This document shows positions 16,492-24,685 of a stretch of DNA of 64,000 nucleotides, in pieces. Under the pieces are notes generated by a model. The model was not told the origin of the DNA. It searched no databases and saw nothing but the letters and a program-made list of their open reading frames with translations. Position numbers and translations under genes: made by a program. This DNA is from DAOUKH01 sp964291475 (GTDB lineage: Bacteria; Chloroflexota; Dehalococcoidia; SHYB01), in the NCBI GenBank assembly GCA_964291475.2, contig OZ220075.1, positions 62,001-126,000 on the forward strand, in the 5' to 3' direction. Position 1 is the first letter of the stretch; each line of letters starts with the position of its first letter.

Positions 16492-17466
16492 ATGCCCAGC
16501 CTGCACGTCATATCGCTGGACAGTGGCGAGGGCCGCACGACCCTCGCCGCCGGACTCACCGCCGTTCTCGCTTCCCGCGGTGTTGCGGCCTCCTACTTCA
16601 AGCCGGTAGCCATCGACGACGGCATCCCCGACGCCGACGCCGCCTTTGCAGGCGTGCAGCCGCCGGTGTCGGCCCCGGCCAACGAGTTGGCCGCGGGCTT
16701 GGGAGATCACGCCGACGCCGTCGGTAAGGCCTGCAAGCAGGCCGCAGGGGCCGATCTCATCATCGAAGGGCTGCCCGCCGGCGGTGAGCTTGCTACCGCC
16801 GCCGCCGAGCTTGCCGGCATCGTGGACGCACCGATCGTTGCAGTCGTGCGGTACCGCCGCGACGTCGACCTTGACGCCATCGCGGCGCTCAAGTCGAACT
16901 TCGGCGAACGCCTGCTCGGCGTCGTCTTCAACGCCGTCCCGCCGACGAGCGAGCGGCCGGCCCGCGAGGAGGCCGTGCCCGCCCTCGCCGCGAAGGGCGT
17001 CGAGGTGCTCGGGTTCATCCCCGAGGACCGGCGGCTCCTGAGCTTCAGCGTCCAAGACTACATCGACGCTCTAGAGGGCGACGTGCTGAACGCCGACGAC
17101 CGCACCGGCGAGCTCATCGAGCACTTGCTGGTGGGCGCGATGATCGTCGACGCCAGCGGTCCCTACTACGACCGCTACGACAACAAGGCGCTGGTCACCC
17201 GCACCGACCGGCCCGACCTCCAGTGGAACGCCATCAACGAGCACACCAAGTGCCTGATCCTCACCGGCGGCGGGGACCCTATCGCCTACGTCCGGGACAA
17301 GGCACAGTCTTTCGAGGTGCCCCTCGTCGTCGTTCCCGATCATACGCCGGAGACGATCGACGGCATCGCCGCCTTCGGGGCTCCGCGCTTCCACTACCCG
17401 CAAAAGCTGGAACGCGCCGGCGAGCTCATCCAACACCACCTCGACCTCGCCAAGCTCGGCTTCTAG
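16492..17466 (+). CDS. DRTGG-domain protein with BioD-like P-loop domain
   Basis: 324 residues. The N-terminal half is a dethiobiotin-synthetase/CobQ-like P-loop fold, though the P-loop is eroded (SLDSGEGRTTLAAGL). The C-terminal part is a DRTGG domain (GEL...LLVGAMIVDASGPYYDRYDNKALVTRTDRPDLQ), as in the N-terminal region of long phosphotransacetylases. Proteins of this design are thought to be nucleotide sensors and have no defined reaction. The ATG at 16492 begins at the domain; an upstream in-frame ATG (16447) has no better support. It lies between polyprenyl synthase and the spermidine genes. Confidence 0.8.
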   Translation: MPSLHVISLDSGEGRTTLAAGLTAVLASRGVAASYFKPVAIDDGIPDADAAFAGVQPPVSAPANELAAGLGDHADAVGKACKQAAGADLIIEGLPAGGELATAAAELAGIVDAPIVAVVRYRRDVDLDAIAALKSNFGERLLGVVFNAVPPTSERPAREEAVPALAAKGVEVLGFIPEDRRLLSFSVQDYIDALEGDVLNADDRTGELIEHLLVGAMIVDASGPYYDRYDNKALVTRTDRPDLQWNAINEHTKCLILTGGGDPIAYVRDKAQSFEVPLVVVPDHTPETIDGIAAFGAPRFHYPQKLERAGELIQHHLDLAKLGF

Positions 17467-17519
17467 GCCCGCTCCTTCCTCACCGTCCCCCTCCGTCGCG
17501 GCAGCCCAGAAGAAAACTA

Positions 17520-17547
17520 TTGAATCCGCGCGAATTGGGGATATAAT
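17520..17547 (+). promoter_or_regulatory. Sigma-70-type promoter for speH-speE
   Basis: TTGAAT at 17520-17525, a 16-base spacer and a perfect TATAAT at 17542-17547, followed by a leader of about 33 bases. It is the clearest -10 element in the window and is AT-rich against the GC-rich background. It separates the polyamine genes from the metG operon. Confidence 0.75.
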
Positions 17548-17586
17548 TGCTGTTCGTGACCCAAATCCCAAAGGGGGGGCAGGTGA

Positions 17587-17949
17587 TTGAATGCATTAGG
17601 TACGCACCTTCTCGTCGAGCTTCGGGAGAGCGACCCGGTTCTCCTAGACGATCTTTCCTTCATTAGAAGCACACTCCTCACCGCCGCCCACGACTTGGGC
17701 GTCACGGTACTCACCCACAACTTCCACCAGTTCTCTCCCCAGGGCGTCACCGGCATCATCTCGATTGCCGAGTCCCACATCAGCATCCACACCTGGCCTG
17801 AGTTCGCCTACGCCGCCGTCGACATCTTCACCTGCGGCGCCTCGTTCGAGCCTCGCCGCGCCGCCGAGGAGATCGCCCGTAAGCTCCGGTGTAAGGACCC
17901 CGAGTTCATCGAGGTGGCGCGCGGGCGGCTTCCCGTCGCCGCCCACTGA
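17587..17949 (+). CDS. speH: S-adenosylmethionine decarboxylase proenzyme
   Basis: Makes decarboxylated AdoMet for spermidine synthesis. 120 residues, the normal length for the small bacterial SpeH type. The cleavage site is Glu62-Ser63 in AESHISIHTWPE; Ser63 becomes the pyruvoyl cofactor after self-cleavage. The start is TTG at 17587, with GGCAGGTGA just before; the nearby ATG at 17591 is out of frame and stops at once. The stop shares one base with speE. Strong promoter directly upstream. Confidence 0.95.
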   Translation: MNALGTHLLVELRESDPVLLDDLSFIRSTLLTAAHDLGVTVLTHNFHQFSPQGVTGIISIAESHISIHTWPEFAYAAVDIFTCGASFEPRRAAEEIARKLRCKDPEFIEVARGRLPVAAH

Positions 17950-18893
17950 TGGCGGAGAGGGCGGGCCCGTCCGGGCTCCCAGACCTTCCGCCGGGGCAGG
18001 CGTGGTACACGGAGCCGGTCCGCGCGAGCCTTCACCATAGCCTGGTCCTGAAGGGCGTCCTCTTCTCCGGCGCCACCGCCTTCCAGCGCGTCGACATCCT
18101 CGACACCGACCCCTTCGGCAAGACGCTCGTCCTCGACGGCAAGACGCAGTCCACCGCCGCCGATGAGTTCATCTACCACGAGGCGCTCGTCCATCCCGCC
18201 CTGACCGCCCACGATGGCCCCGCCGACATCTTCATCGCCGGGGGCGGCGAGGGCGCCACGCTGCGGGAGGTCCTCGCCCACCGCACCGTACGCCGCGCGG
18301 TCATGGCCGACCTCGACGGCGAGCTCGTCGACCTCTGCCGCAAGCATCTCCCTGAGTGGCACGCGGGCGCCTTCGACGACCCGCGGGCCGCGCTCGAAAT
18401 CGGCGACGCCCGCGCTGCCCTCGAACGCCACGGCTCCGAGTTCGACGTCATCGTCATCGACGTGACCGACCCTACCGAGGCGGGGCCGTCGCTTCCGCTG
18501 TTCACCGCCGACTTCTACGCCATGGCGGCCGAGCGGCTGAAGCCGGGCGGCATACTCGTGACCCAGGCGGGCCCGGCGACGCTTGGCATGACGCAGGCGC
18601 TGACGGCGATTCGCCACACCGTCGCGCACGCCTTCGGGAGCGCCGCCGCCTACGTCGCCGAGGTGCCCTCCTTCGGCGGAGCCTGGGGCTTCGTCGTCGC
18701 CGGAGGTGCGGCTCCGGCCGCCCTCGACGCCGCCGACGTGGACCGCCGCATCGCGGAGCGCATCGAACGACCCCTCCGCTTCTACGACGGCGAGGCCCAC
18801 CGGGGCATCTTCGCCCTCCCCAAGTGGCTGCGGGGGCGGCTCGCCGCCGAGCGCCACGTCATCCGTCCCGACGCCCCGGTCTACATCGACTAG
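17949..18893 (+). CDS. speE: Spermidine synthase (polyamine aminopropyltransferase)
   Basis: Transfers the aminopropyl group from decarboxylated AdoMet to putrescine. 314 residues. The family segments are clear: DEFIYHEALVHPAL, the AdoMet-binding IAGGGEGATLREVLAH, a Glu/Asp loop DLDGELVDLCRKHLPEW, and VIVIDVTDPTEAGP with the catalytic Asp. The one-base stop/start overlap with speH gives a two-gene polyamine operon. The unusual length of the N-terminus (about 20 extra residues) is minor. Confidence 0.95.
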   Translation: MAERAGPSGLPDLPPGQAWYTEPVRASLHHSLVLKGVLFSGATAFQRVDILDTDPFGKTLVLDGKTQSTAADEFIYHEALVHPALTAHDGPADIFIAGGGEGATLREVLAHRTVRRAVMADLDGELVDLCRKHLPEWHAGAFDDPRAALEIGDARAALERHGSEFDVIVIDVTDPTEAGPSLPLFTADFYAMAAERLKPGGILVTQAGPATLGMTQALTAIRHTVAHAFGSAAAYVAEVPSFGGAWGFVVAGGAAPAALDAADVDRRIAERIERPLRFYDGEAHRGIFALPKWLRGRLAAERHVIRPDAPVYID

Positions 18894-18919
18894 GCTCCGC
18901 GGGACGCGCCGCGCGCTCG

Positions 18920-18949
18920 TTGCCAGCCTTCAGGCGCGTCCCGTAGAAT
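18920..18949 (+). promoter_or_regulatory. Promoter of tRNA-Leu
   Basis: TTGCCA at 18920-18925, an 18-base spacer and TAGAAT at 18944-18949, 10 bases before the mature tRNA 5' end. The same TAGAAT(G) form recurs before metG (13677), the flavoprotein at 19747 and the membrane protein at 31367, and may be this organism's common -10 form. Confidence 0.6.
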
Positions 18950-18959
18950 GGAATGCCGG

Positions 18960-19046
18960 GCCGAAGTGGCGGAACAGGCAGACGCGCTGTGTTCAGGGCG
19001 CAGTGTCCTTACGGGCGTGTGAGTTCGAATCTCACCTTCGGCACCA
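18960..19046 (+). tRNA. tRNA-Leu (anticodon CAG)
   Basis: Acceptor stem GCCGAAG/CTTCGGC with encoded ACCA. The anticodon stem CTGTG/CGCAG holds loop TTCAGGG with anticodon CAG. A long class II variable arm (TGTCCTTACGGGCGT) and the GTTCGAATC T-arm are present. It reads CUG codons. Confidence 0.95.
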
Positions 19047-19205
19047 CTCTTCTCTCGTAGCGGCCACCCGCCCCTCCCGGCGGACCGCACTGACACCCGG
19101 CCCTTGACCGAGATCACACTCAGGCCGTAGCGTCAAATCGCAGGCCTGTCTTTCCACAAGGGGCGCGCCTTCTCCTGACCGATTCCCTTCACTTCCCTGC
19201 GGAGG

Positions 19206-19670
19206 TTGCAACTGAAGCGTTATGTCTACGACGACCCAAACGAGGGCGGCAGTGTGGTGGTGCGCGAGGGGAGCACGCGGCGGGAACGCTACTCGGACTG
19301 GCTGGCCGCGCTACGTGAATACCCCGGCGCCACGCGGACGTCGCCGCCGCCCGACGAGAACCCGGCGTGGTACATCGGCAACGGCGGGCAGTGGCGCAAG
19401 GACCCGGTGGGCCGGTGGGCGTGGCAGCGCGAGGGGATGCACGCGGTCGTCGGCGCCCTGGCCGGGCTGCTGATCGTCGCCGCCCTGTTCGGTCAGCTTC
19501 CGCAGGGGCTGGCGCTGGGGAGCGTCGGCATCATGCTCGCCGGCTTCCTGGCCTATGAGATCACGGAGGGGTTGCGCATCCGCGACTGGGCCTACCGCGA
19601 CGTCGGAGGGTGGCTTACGGGCTTCAGCGTCTGCCTATTCGCGGGTGTGCTGTGGTGGGTCGTGACGTGA
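19206..19670 (+). CDS. Hypothetical membrane protein, three hydrophobic segments
   Basis: About 154 residues, family not recognised. The N-terminal 70 residues are soluble and acidic/basic mixed (RYVYDDPNEGGSVVV...WYIGNGGQWRKDP). Three membrane spans follow (HAVVGALAGLLIVAALFG, LALGSVGIMLAGFLAYEI, WLTGFSVCLFAGVLWWVV). The start is uncertain. The TTG at 19206 abuts the Shine-Dalgarno GGAGG (19201-19205), too close for use, whereas an in-frame CTG at 19212 sits at ideal spacing. It follows tRNA-Leu. Confidence 0.65.
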   Translation: MQLKRYVYDDPNEGGSVVVREGSTRRERYSDWLAALREYPGATRTSPPPDENPAWYIGNGGQWRKDPVGRWAWQREGMHAVVGALAGLLIVAALFGQLPQGLALGSVGIMLAGFLAYEITEGLRIRDWAYRDVGGWLTGFSVCLFAGVLWWVVT

Positions 19671-19746
19671 GGGCGGCGCTCGTAACTCGCACCCTTTCCT
19701 CCTGTTAGAATGACCCACCACTTCGGTTCGACCTCACAGGTAACGC

Positions 19747-21117
19747 ATGGCCTCATGTGACGTCGCCGTCATCGGCGCGGGAACGGCCGGCATCTCGGCC
19801 GCGCTGCGGGCGCAAGAGCTCGGCGCGGGCGTCGTCGCGCTTGAACGCGGCCGGGAGCTTGGCGGCGCGGCGGGGATTCGACTGTCGGGCGGCGCCTTCC
19901 ATCTGGCGATGGGACCCATGGACCTGGAGCCGGAGGCCATGCTCGCCCACGTCAACAAGGTCACCGGCGGCGAGATCGCACCGGACCTCGCGCGGATGGT
20001 CGCCGACGAGTCGAAGGCCAGCATCGAATGGCTGGCGAGTCAGGGCGTCCCCTTCAAGCCGCAGGGTGGGGAGCACGGGAAGTTCACCATCGACCCGCGC
20101 GGGCCGTCGCAACCAGGGAGGGCGTTCAACCGGGCGGCGGCGCCCGACCTCGCGATGCGGAACCTGCACTTCAGGTTCATCCAACAGGGCGGCACCATCC
20201 ACTACGGTGCCAGAGCCCAGTCCTTGACTCGGTCGGATGACGGCAAGGGGTGGACGATCGGCGCCATGGGAACGTCGGACGACGACCTCCAGATCGAGGC
20301 GCAGGCGGTCGTGATCGCCGACGGCGGCTTCCAAGCCAACCCCGAGCTAGTCGACCGCTACCTCTGGCCCAAGGCCAGCAGGGGCTCGCTGCGAGCGCTC
20401 CTCACGGCGACCGGCGACGGCTTGACCATGGCGCAGGAGCACGGGGCGTACGTCGCGGGGGAGGGCCGGGGGGTCTATGGGCACATCCTCCACCGCAATG
20501 CAGCCTTCGACGAGAATTTTCTCCCCTACCCCATGTTCGACGAGTTGTGCTTGAAGGCCCCCGTCGTCGACGAGCGGGGTGTGCCCTTCGAGCACGGCGC
20601 CGCCGACGGCCCCGACCTCACGGCCAGGATGCTGGCCTCCGCCGACCCCGCCGGGTATTGGGTCGTGCTCGACGAGCCGCTGTGGACCGGACCGGCCAAA
20701 GGCGGCGGCCCCTATCATGCCAGCGTCAATCCCGTCATCGAGGAGCGCGGCGGCAGAGTCGAGCGCGGGGGCACGGTGGAGGAGCTGGCCCAGCAGTGCG
20801 GCATGGACTCCAAGTCGCTGGCCGACGCGGTCGCGCGTCACAACGGGAAAAGCGAGACGAAGGTGTCCACGCCGCCGTTCTACGGCATCCCCGTGAGTCC
20901 CGGAATCACCTTCACCTTCCCCGGCATCGCAATCAACGAGAAGACTGAGGTGCTGCACCAGTCCGGCGGAATCATCTCAGGTCTCTACGCCGCCGGTTGC
21001 TCCGCTGGAGGGATCCACGGCAAGACCGGTGGCGGCGGGTACCTCGGCGGCCTCGGCATCGCCTTGATCACCGGGAAGGTCGCCGCCGAGTCGGCGTGCG
21101 CCTACGCGCTGCGGTAG
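19747..21117 (+). CDS. FAD-dependent oxidoreductase, fumarate reductase/tricarballylate dehydrogenase-like
   Basis: 456-residue flavoprotein of the FAD_binding_2 type. The dinucleotide motif VIGAGTAGISAALRA lies at the N-terminus, with ALERGRELGGAAGIRLSGG next. The C-terminal FAD-contact block is GLYAAGCSAGGIHGKTGGGGYLGGLG. This fold covers fumarate reductase flavoproteins, ketosteroid dehydrogenases and TcuA. The active-site Arg pattern of true fumarate reductases is not clear, so the substrate is open. It is monocistronic, with a TAGAAT box upstream. Confidence 0.87.
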   Translation: MASCDVAVIGAGTAGISAALRAQELGAGVVALERGRELGGAAGIRLSGGAFHLAMGPMDLEPEAMLAHVNKVTGGEIAPDLARMVADESKASIEWLASQGVPFKPQGGEHGKFTIDPRGPSQPGRAFNRAAAPDLAMRNLHFRFIQQGGTIHYGARAQSLTRSDDGKGWTIGAMGTSDDDLQIEAQAVVIADGGFQANPELVDRYLWPKASRGSLRALLTATGDGLTMAQEHGAYVAGEGRGVYGHILHRNAAFDENFLPYPMFDELCLKAPVVDERGVPFEHGAADGPDLTARMLASADPAGYWVVLDEPLWTGPAKGGGPYHASVNPVIEERGGRVERGGTVEELAQQCGMDSKSLADAVARHNGKSETKVSTPPFYGIPVSPGITFTFPGIAINEKTEVLHQSGGIISGLYAAGCSAGGIHGKTGGGGYLGGLGIALITGKVAAESACAYALR

Positions 21118-21128
21118 GGTGGCGGCAG

Positions 21129-21440
21129 CTAGGTTGTGAGGGCCACGTAGCCGCGCTCGATCTCGCGGTGAAACGCCTCTGGGAGACGCGCCCAGTCGCG
21201 CACTTCGACGATGAAGGGAATGGTCGAGTCTCGGAGGGCTTCCTGCAAGTCGCGGAGGGCTTCATTCGGAAGCGGCCGCAAGTCCGCGCCGCGGAGCACG
21301 AGGTCGAGATCGCTCCCCTCGTGGCCACGACCATCCACGCGGCTCCCGTACGCCCATACCTCCACCCCGGGAACGTGCGCGTGGAGCAGGCGTTCGATCT
21401 GCTCACGGTGTCGCGGGGCCAAGTCGAGCCGGAGATTCAT
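21129..21440 (-). CDS. mntA: MntA-type nucleotidyltransferase antitoxin
   Basis: 103-residue minimal nucleotidyltransferase. The catalytic motif GSRVDGRGHEGSDLDL (residues 32-47) is the GSx10DxD pattern of MNT antitoxins, and EVRDWARLP near the C-terminus is also typical. In the characterised MntA-HepT system this enzyme AMPylates a Tyr of the HEPN toxin and so silences it. Its start overlaps the end of the HEPN gene by 4 bases, the expected toxin-first operon order. Confidence 0.88.
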   Translation of the reverse strand: MNLRLDLAPRHREQIERLLHAHVPGVEVWAYGSRVDGRGHEGSDLDLVLRGADLRPLPNEALRDLQEALRDSTIPFIVEVRDWARLPEAFHREIERGYVALTT

Positions 21441-21862
21441 TGACTTTCCTGAGCGAGCACGCGGGAAAGCGCCTTGGCGTCTTCAATGAAGCTGGGCAGC
21501 GCCTCTAGGACTTCCTTGGCGTAACCCTCGCCATAGCGATGAGCCGCGTCGTTCCGGTAGTCACGGTAACGCAGCCAACGCTCGCACTCATCTCCGGTAA
21601 TCAGGACGTGTTTCGCGGCATGCCGGAAGATGTCTTTGAACGCGAGGCGGTCTGCGTCGCGATTGGCGGCGAAGTACTCGCGCAGCCGCCTCTTCAGCAG
21701 TGCACCGCATTGCTCCTCGATGATCTCGAACTCCTTCACGCAGGCCGAGCGGTAGATGCGGTAGGCGACGTCCTCCGGTGCGTGCCGCGACAACAAGTCG
21801 TAAGCACTCTCCAACGTCTCGATGCAACGGTCCAGATAGTCCGTGTTGATCTTCATCACCAT
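21437..21862 (-). CDS. hepT: HepT-type HEPN RNase toxin
   Basis: 141-residue all-alpha HEPN protein. The RNase motif Rx4H is RNDAAH (Arg103, His108), and it continues into HRY, so the HxY Tyr that MntA proteins AMPylate (Tyr110) is present. A long helix (EFEIIEEQCGALLKRRLREYF) precedes it, as in the family. The two-gene unit is intact, so it is probably functional. It sits between two flavoprotein genes, with a 78-base gap to the divergent one at 21941. Confidence 0.88.
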   Translation of the reverse strand: MVMKINTDYLDRCIETLESAYDLLSRHAPEDVAYRIYRSACVKEFEIIEEQCGALLKRRLREYFAANRDADRLAFKDIFRHAAKHVLITGDECERWLRYRDYRNDAAHRYGEGYAKEVLEALPSFIEDAKALSRVLAQESQ

Positions 21863-21940
21863 GCCGCCCGGTTGACCGCAAGGATATCGTATACCCCGCT
21901 ACCGGCGGGCGGCCAGCGGGCCAGGCGAAAGGACTAGGGC

Positions 21941-23371
21941 ATGGACACAGCGATGGCGCGGGCGTTCTTGCACGGGCTCGTCGACCCCGGCCGGGTGCGG
22001 ACGCTCAGGTACTCGCCGATCATCAAGGCCGGCAAGTACATGCACGTGCAGGTGCCCGAGTCGCTGCGGCAGGGTGAGCCGATCACCCTGGTCGAGGTGG
22101 AGAGCGCCGCTGAGGTCGGCGCCATCCTCAAGAAGGCCAACGACGAGGAGACGCCGGTCTACGTCCGCCAAGGGGTCGGCGGCGTCACCATGGACGTAAT
22201 CCGGCCCGAGCCGCCGGGCTCACTCGTCCTCGACCTCCGCCGCCTCAACTGGATACGGCCGAACCTCGACGGCGGTTACGTCGAGGTCGGCCCCGCCGTG
22301 GCGGAGAGCGCGCTGAACGACGCTCTCGCGCCCCACGGCTTCAGCTACCCGGAGTTCGTCGGCCCCGTGACCTGGGGCGGGCTGGCGGCGTCGAACACTA
22401 GCGGGCGCTCCGTCGATCCCTACTGGGGGAAGCCGGGCGACTATCTGATGGGCCTCGAGGTAGCGCTGCCGACGGGTGAGGTCATCTGGACGGGGACGCG
22501 GTCCCATCGCCGGCCCTGCGGCGTCGACCTGACGCGGCTCTTCGCCGGTTTCCAAGCCATGGCCGGCGTCATCACCAACCTTCGGCTGCGGCTCGTCCCC
22601 ACGCCGCGCAACACGCGGTGGGGCGTGGTCTACATTCCGACCGTCGAGGACGCGGGCCGGACCGTGGCCCGGCTCTACCGCCAGGGCGTCCCGCCGCCAC
22701 GGCTTATGGAGCTCATGGACGACCAGTTCCTCGAGCTCGGCGGCCTCACCAACGAGGACCGCGACGCCGTCATCCTGATCGGGACCGACGGCTGGACGGA
22801 GGTCGAGGCCCAGGCGAAGCTCGACGCCATCTTCGAGGTCGCCCGCGCCGTGGGGGCGCGGAGGACAGAGCAGGTGACCCACGAGGAGTTCCAGAACTTC
22901 GTCGGCTTTCGCAACGTGGGCGAGAAGGCGGACATGATCAAGGAGCTCGGACTCTTCCCGCTGCTCGGCGGGGTCATGGATGGGCCGCTCGACGCCATGG
23001 CCCCCTGCATGGCGGCGGCGGGACGGATGCTCGACGAGATTTGCGCCGCGAACCCCGGCCTTTACGGCGTCCGCATCGGCCACATCGGCGGCGGCACTTT
23101 TCACCCTGTCTTCTTCGCGCCGCAGTCGTGGGAGTTCGACCGCCTCCAGGCCCTCGCCGCCGAGATGCACCAACGGATGTTGGAGCTCCAGTTGGAGTTC
23201 GGCTGCACCACCGGCGAGCAGGGGGTCTTCCCCCAGCACTACGAGTGGTTCCAGCGGTACTACGGCCCCGAGCACGCCGCCGTGGTCGGGCGCGTGCGCG
23301 ACGCCCTCGACCCGCGCCATGTCCTCAACCCGGCGCGCTTCGAGCCCCCCACCTACCGCGCCGGAGCGTGA
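21941..23371 (+). CDS. FAD-binding oxidase (PCMH/vanillyl-alcohol oxidase family, GlcD-like)
   Basis: 476-residue flavoenzyme. The FAD-binding PCMH domain covers about residues 45-225: VYVRQGVGGVTMDVIR, VLDLRRLNWIRPN, EVGPAVAESALNDALAPHG and the GPVTWGGLAASNTSGR pyrophosphate loop. The C-terminal substrate cap ends with FGCTTGEQGVFPQHYEWFQRYYG and DPRHVLNPARF, usual for glycolate/lactate/phenol oxidases. No His for covalent FAD attachment was identified. The ATG at 21941 follows AAAGGACTAGGGC. The donor is unknown. Confidence 0.87.
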   Translation: MDTAMARAFLHGLVDPGRVRTLRYSPIIKAGKYMHVQVPESLRQGEPITLVEVESAAEVGAILKKANDEETPVYVRQGVGGVTMDVIRPEPPGSLVLDLRRLNWIRPNLDGGYVEVGPAVAESALNDALAPHGFSYPEFVGPVTWGGLAASNTSGRSVDPYWGKPGDYLMGLEVALPTGEVIWTGTRSHRRPCGVDLTRLFAGFQAMAGVITNLRLRLVPTPRNTRWGVVYIPTVEDAGRTVARLYRQGVPPPRLMELMDDQFLELGGLTNEDRDAVILIGTDGWTEVEAQAKLDAIFEVARAVGARRTEQVTHEEFQNFVGFRNVGEKADMIKELGLFPLLGGVMDGPLDAMAPCMAAAGRMLDEICAANPGLYGVRIGHIGGGTFHPVFFAPQSWEFDRLQALAAEMHQRMLELQLEFGCTTGEQGVFPQHYEWFQRYYGPEHAAVVGRVRDALDPRHVLNPARFEPPTYRAGA

Positions 23372-23386
23372 GCCTGCACGCCGCGA

Positions 23387-24397
23387 TTAGCGGAAGTGCG
23401 GCATCACCTCGGAGACGACGAGATCGAGGCAGCGCCGTCCCTCTTCGCTCGGCATCCCGCCCATGAGGGGACGGAAGTTGAGCACCGCCCCGGCGGGGTC
23501 GGCGGCCTCCATGGCCTTGCCAAGCTCGACGACCTGCTCCGGCGTCATTACCTCGTCGGTCCCCTTACCTAGAAGGTCGTCGGGGTTTTCGACGGCCTGG
23601 AACGGGCCGTGGCGCAGGCCCGCGGCGAACTCGGCGTAGCTGTTGGCGGTGTGCATGGCGTGCGGGCCGACGATCTTCCACGCCGCCTCGGGGTCCTTGG
23701 CCACGTGCAGGAAGTTCCGCGGCGGACGCGGCGCGTCGGCCGGCGGAATCGGCCCGGGGTCCTTCCCCTGCGCTCGCAGCTCCTCCCGGTAGAACTCACT
23801 CAGGCGCGCCGACACCGGCGAGTAGCCGTCGGCGATCCGCGCCGCGCGCCGCGCCGACGCCGGAGAGGCGCCGCCCATGATGATCGGCGGGCGGGGCTTC
23901 TGCACCGGCTTGGGCACGACGTTCACGTTCTTGAGCGTCCAGTACCGGCCCTCGTGGCTGAACGTCTCGTCGGCCCAGCACTTCTTGATAATCTCGACGC
24001 CTTCCTCCATGCGCCCCGGCCGCGTCTTGATGGAAATGCCGTAGCCTTCGTACTCCTCGTTTCGGTATCCCGCGCCCACCATGAGCTCAAAGCGGCCCCC
24101 GCTGATGATGTCGACCAACGCGCCGTCCTCGGCTGTCTGCACCGGGTGCTTCAAAGGGAGCAGCACGAGGCTGATGCAGATGCGCATCTTCTTGGTGCGG
24201 GCGGCGACGGCCGCCGCGGCGACGAACGGCGACGGCAGGTAGCCGTCCTCGACAAAGTGGTGCTCCGACAAGCCGATCCGTTCGAATCCTTGGCCGTCGG
24301 CCCATTCGACGAGGTCGAGGAAGTCGGCGTAGAACCGGTCGAACGGCTTGCCCGACCAAGGCGGGTTCCGAAGATCGAAGCTCAACTCGAAGCGCAT
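23387..24397 (-). CDS. LLM-class flavin-dependent oxidoreductase
   Basis: 336-residue luciferase-like TIM barrel that would use reduced FMN or F420. Diagnostic pieces are GFERIGLSEHHFVEDGYLP, ISLVLLPLKHPVQTAED and LMVGAGYRNEEYEGYG, the last with the loop that contacts flavin phosphate. PPIIMGGASPASARRAARIADGY is the strand-loop conserved in the family. It converges on the GlcD-like gene with a 15-base gap. The substrate is unknown, but many paralogues in this type of genome suggest roles in oxidising recalcitrant organics. Confidence 0.87.
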   Translation of the reverse strand: MRFELSFDLRNPPWSGKPFDRFYADFLDLVEWADGQGFERIGLSEHHFVEDGYLPSPFVAAAAVAARTKKMRICISLVLLPLKHPVQTAEDGALVDIISGGRFELMVGAGYRNEEYEGYGISIKTRPGRMEEGVEIIKKCWADETFSHEGRYWTLKNVNVVPKPVQKPRPPIIMGGASPASARRAARIADGYSPVSARLSEFYREELRAQGKDPGPIPPADAPRPPRNFLHVAKDPEAAWKIVGPHAMHTANSYAEFAAGLRHGPFQAVENPDDLLGKGTDEVMTPEQVVELGKAMEAADPAGAVLNFRPLMGGMPSEEGRRCLDLVVSEVMPHFR

Positions 24398-24595
24398 GGC
24401 ACACTCTCCGCGCCGGGGATGGTCGTGGGATCGAGGCGCGTTGGGATTATAGCGGGAGCGGGCCCTTCGGCTAGCGCGGCGGACGCCCCTTTGCTATAGT
24501 GGAGGATGCGCCTAACAGGAGTGGAACCGCGCCGCCGTCCGTCTCAACCACAAGAGCCGGAGGCGGCCCGCGAGACCGGTTTCGCTCTACGTCGC

Positions 24596-24672
24596 GCGCT
24601 CGTAGCTCAATAGGACAGAGCGCAGCCCTGCGGAGGCTGAGGTTGTGGGTTCGAATCCCGCCGAGCGCGCCA
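24596..24672 (+). tRNA. tRNA-Arg (anticodon GCG)
   Basis: Acceptor GCGCTCG/CGAGCGC, discriminator G and encoded CCA. D-arm GCTC/GAGC, anticodon stem CAGCC/GGCTG with loop CTGCGGA giving anticodon GCG, and T-arm GTGGG TTCGAAT CCCGC. It would read CGC (and CGU). Most bacteria use ACG edited to ICG for this box, so GCG is uncommon. A TATAGT -10-like box is at 24495-24500. Confidence 0.92.
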
Positions 24673-24685
24673 GCTTTTCTCCCGG

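Noticed and set aside
17548..17587. Riboswitch or leader peptide before speH
   Set aside because: The leader is only about 33 bases, and the G-run plus CAGGTGA is a ribosome site; no convincing fold was found.
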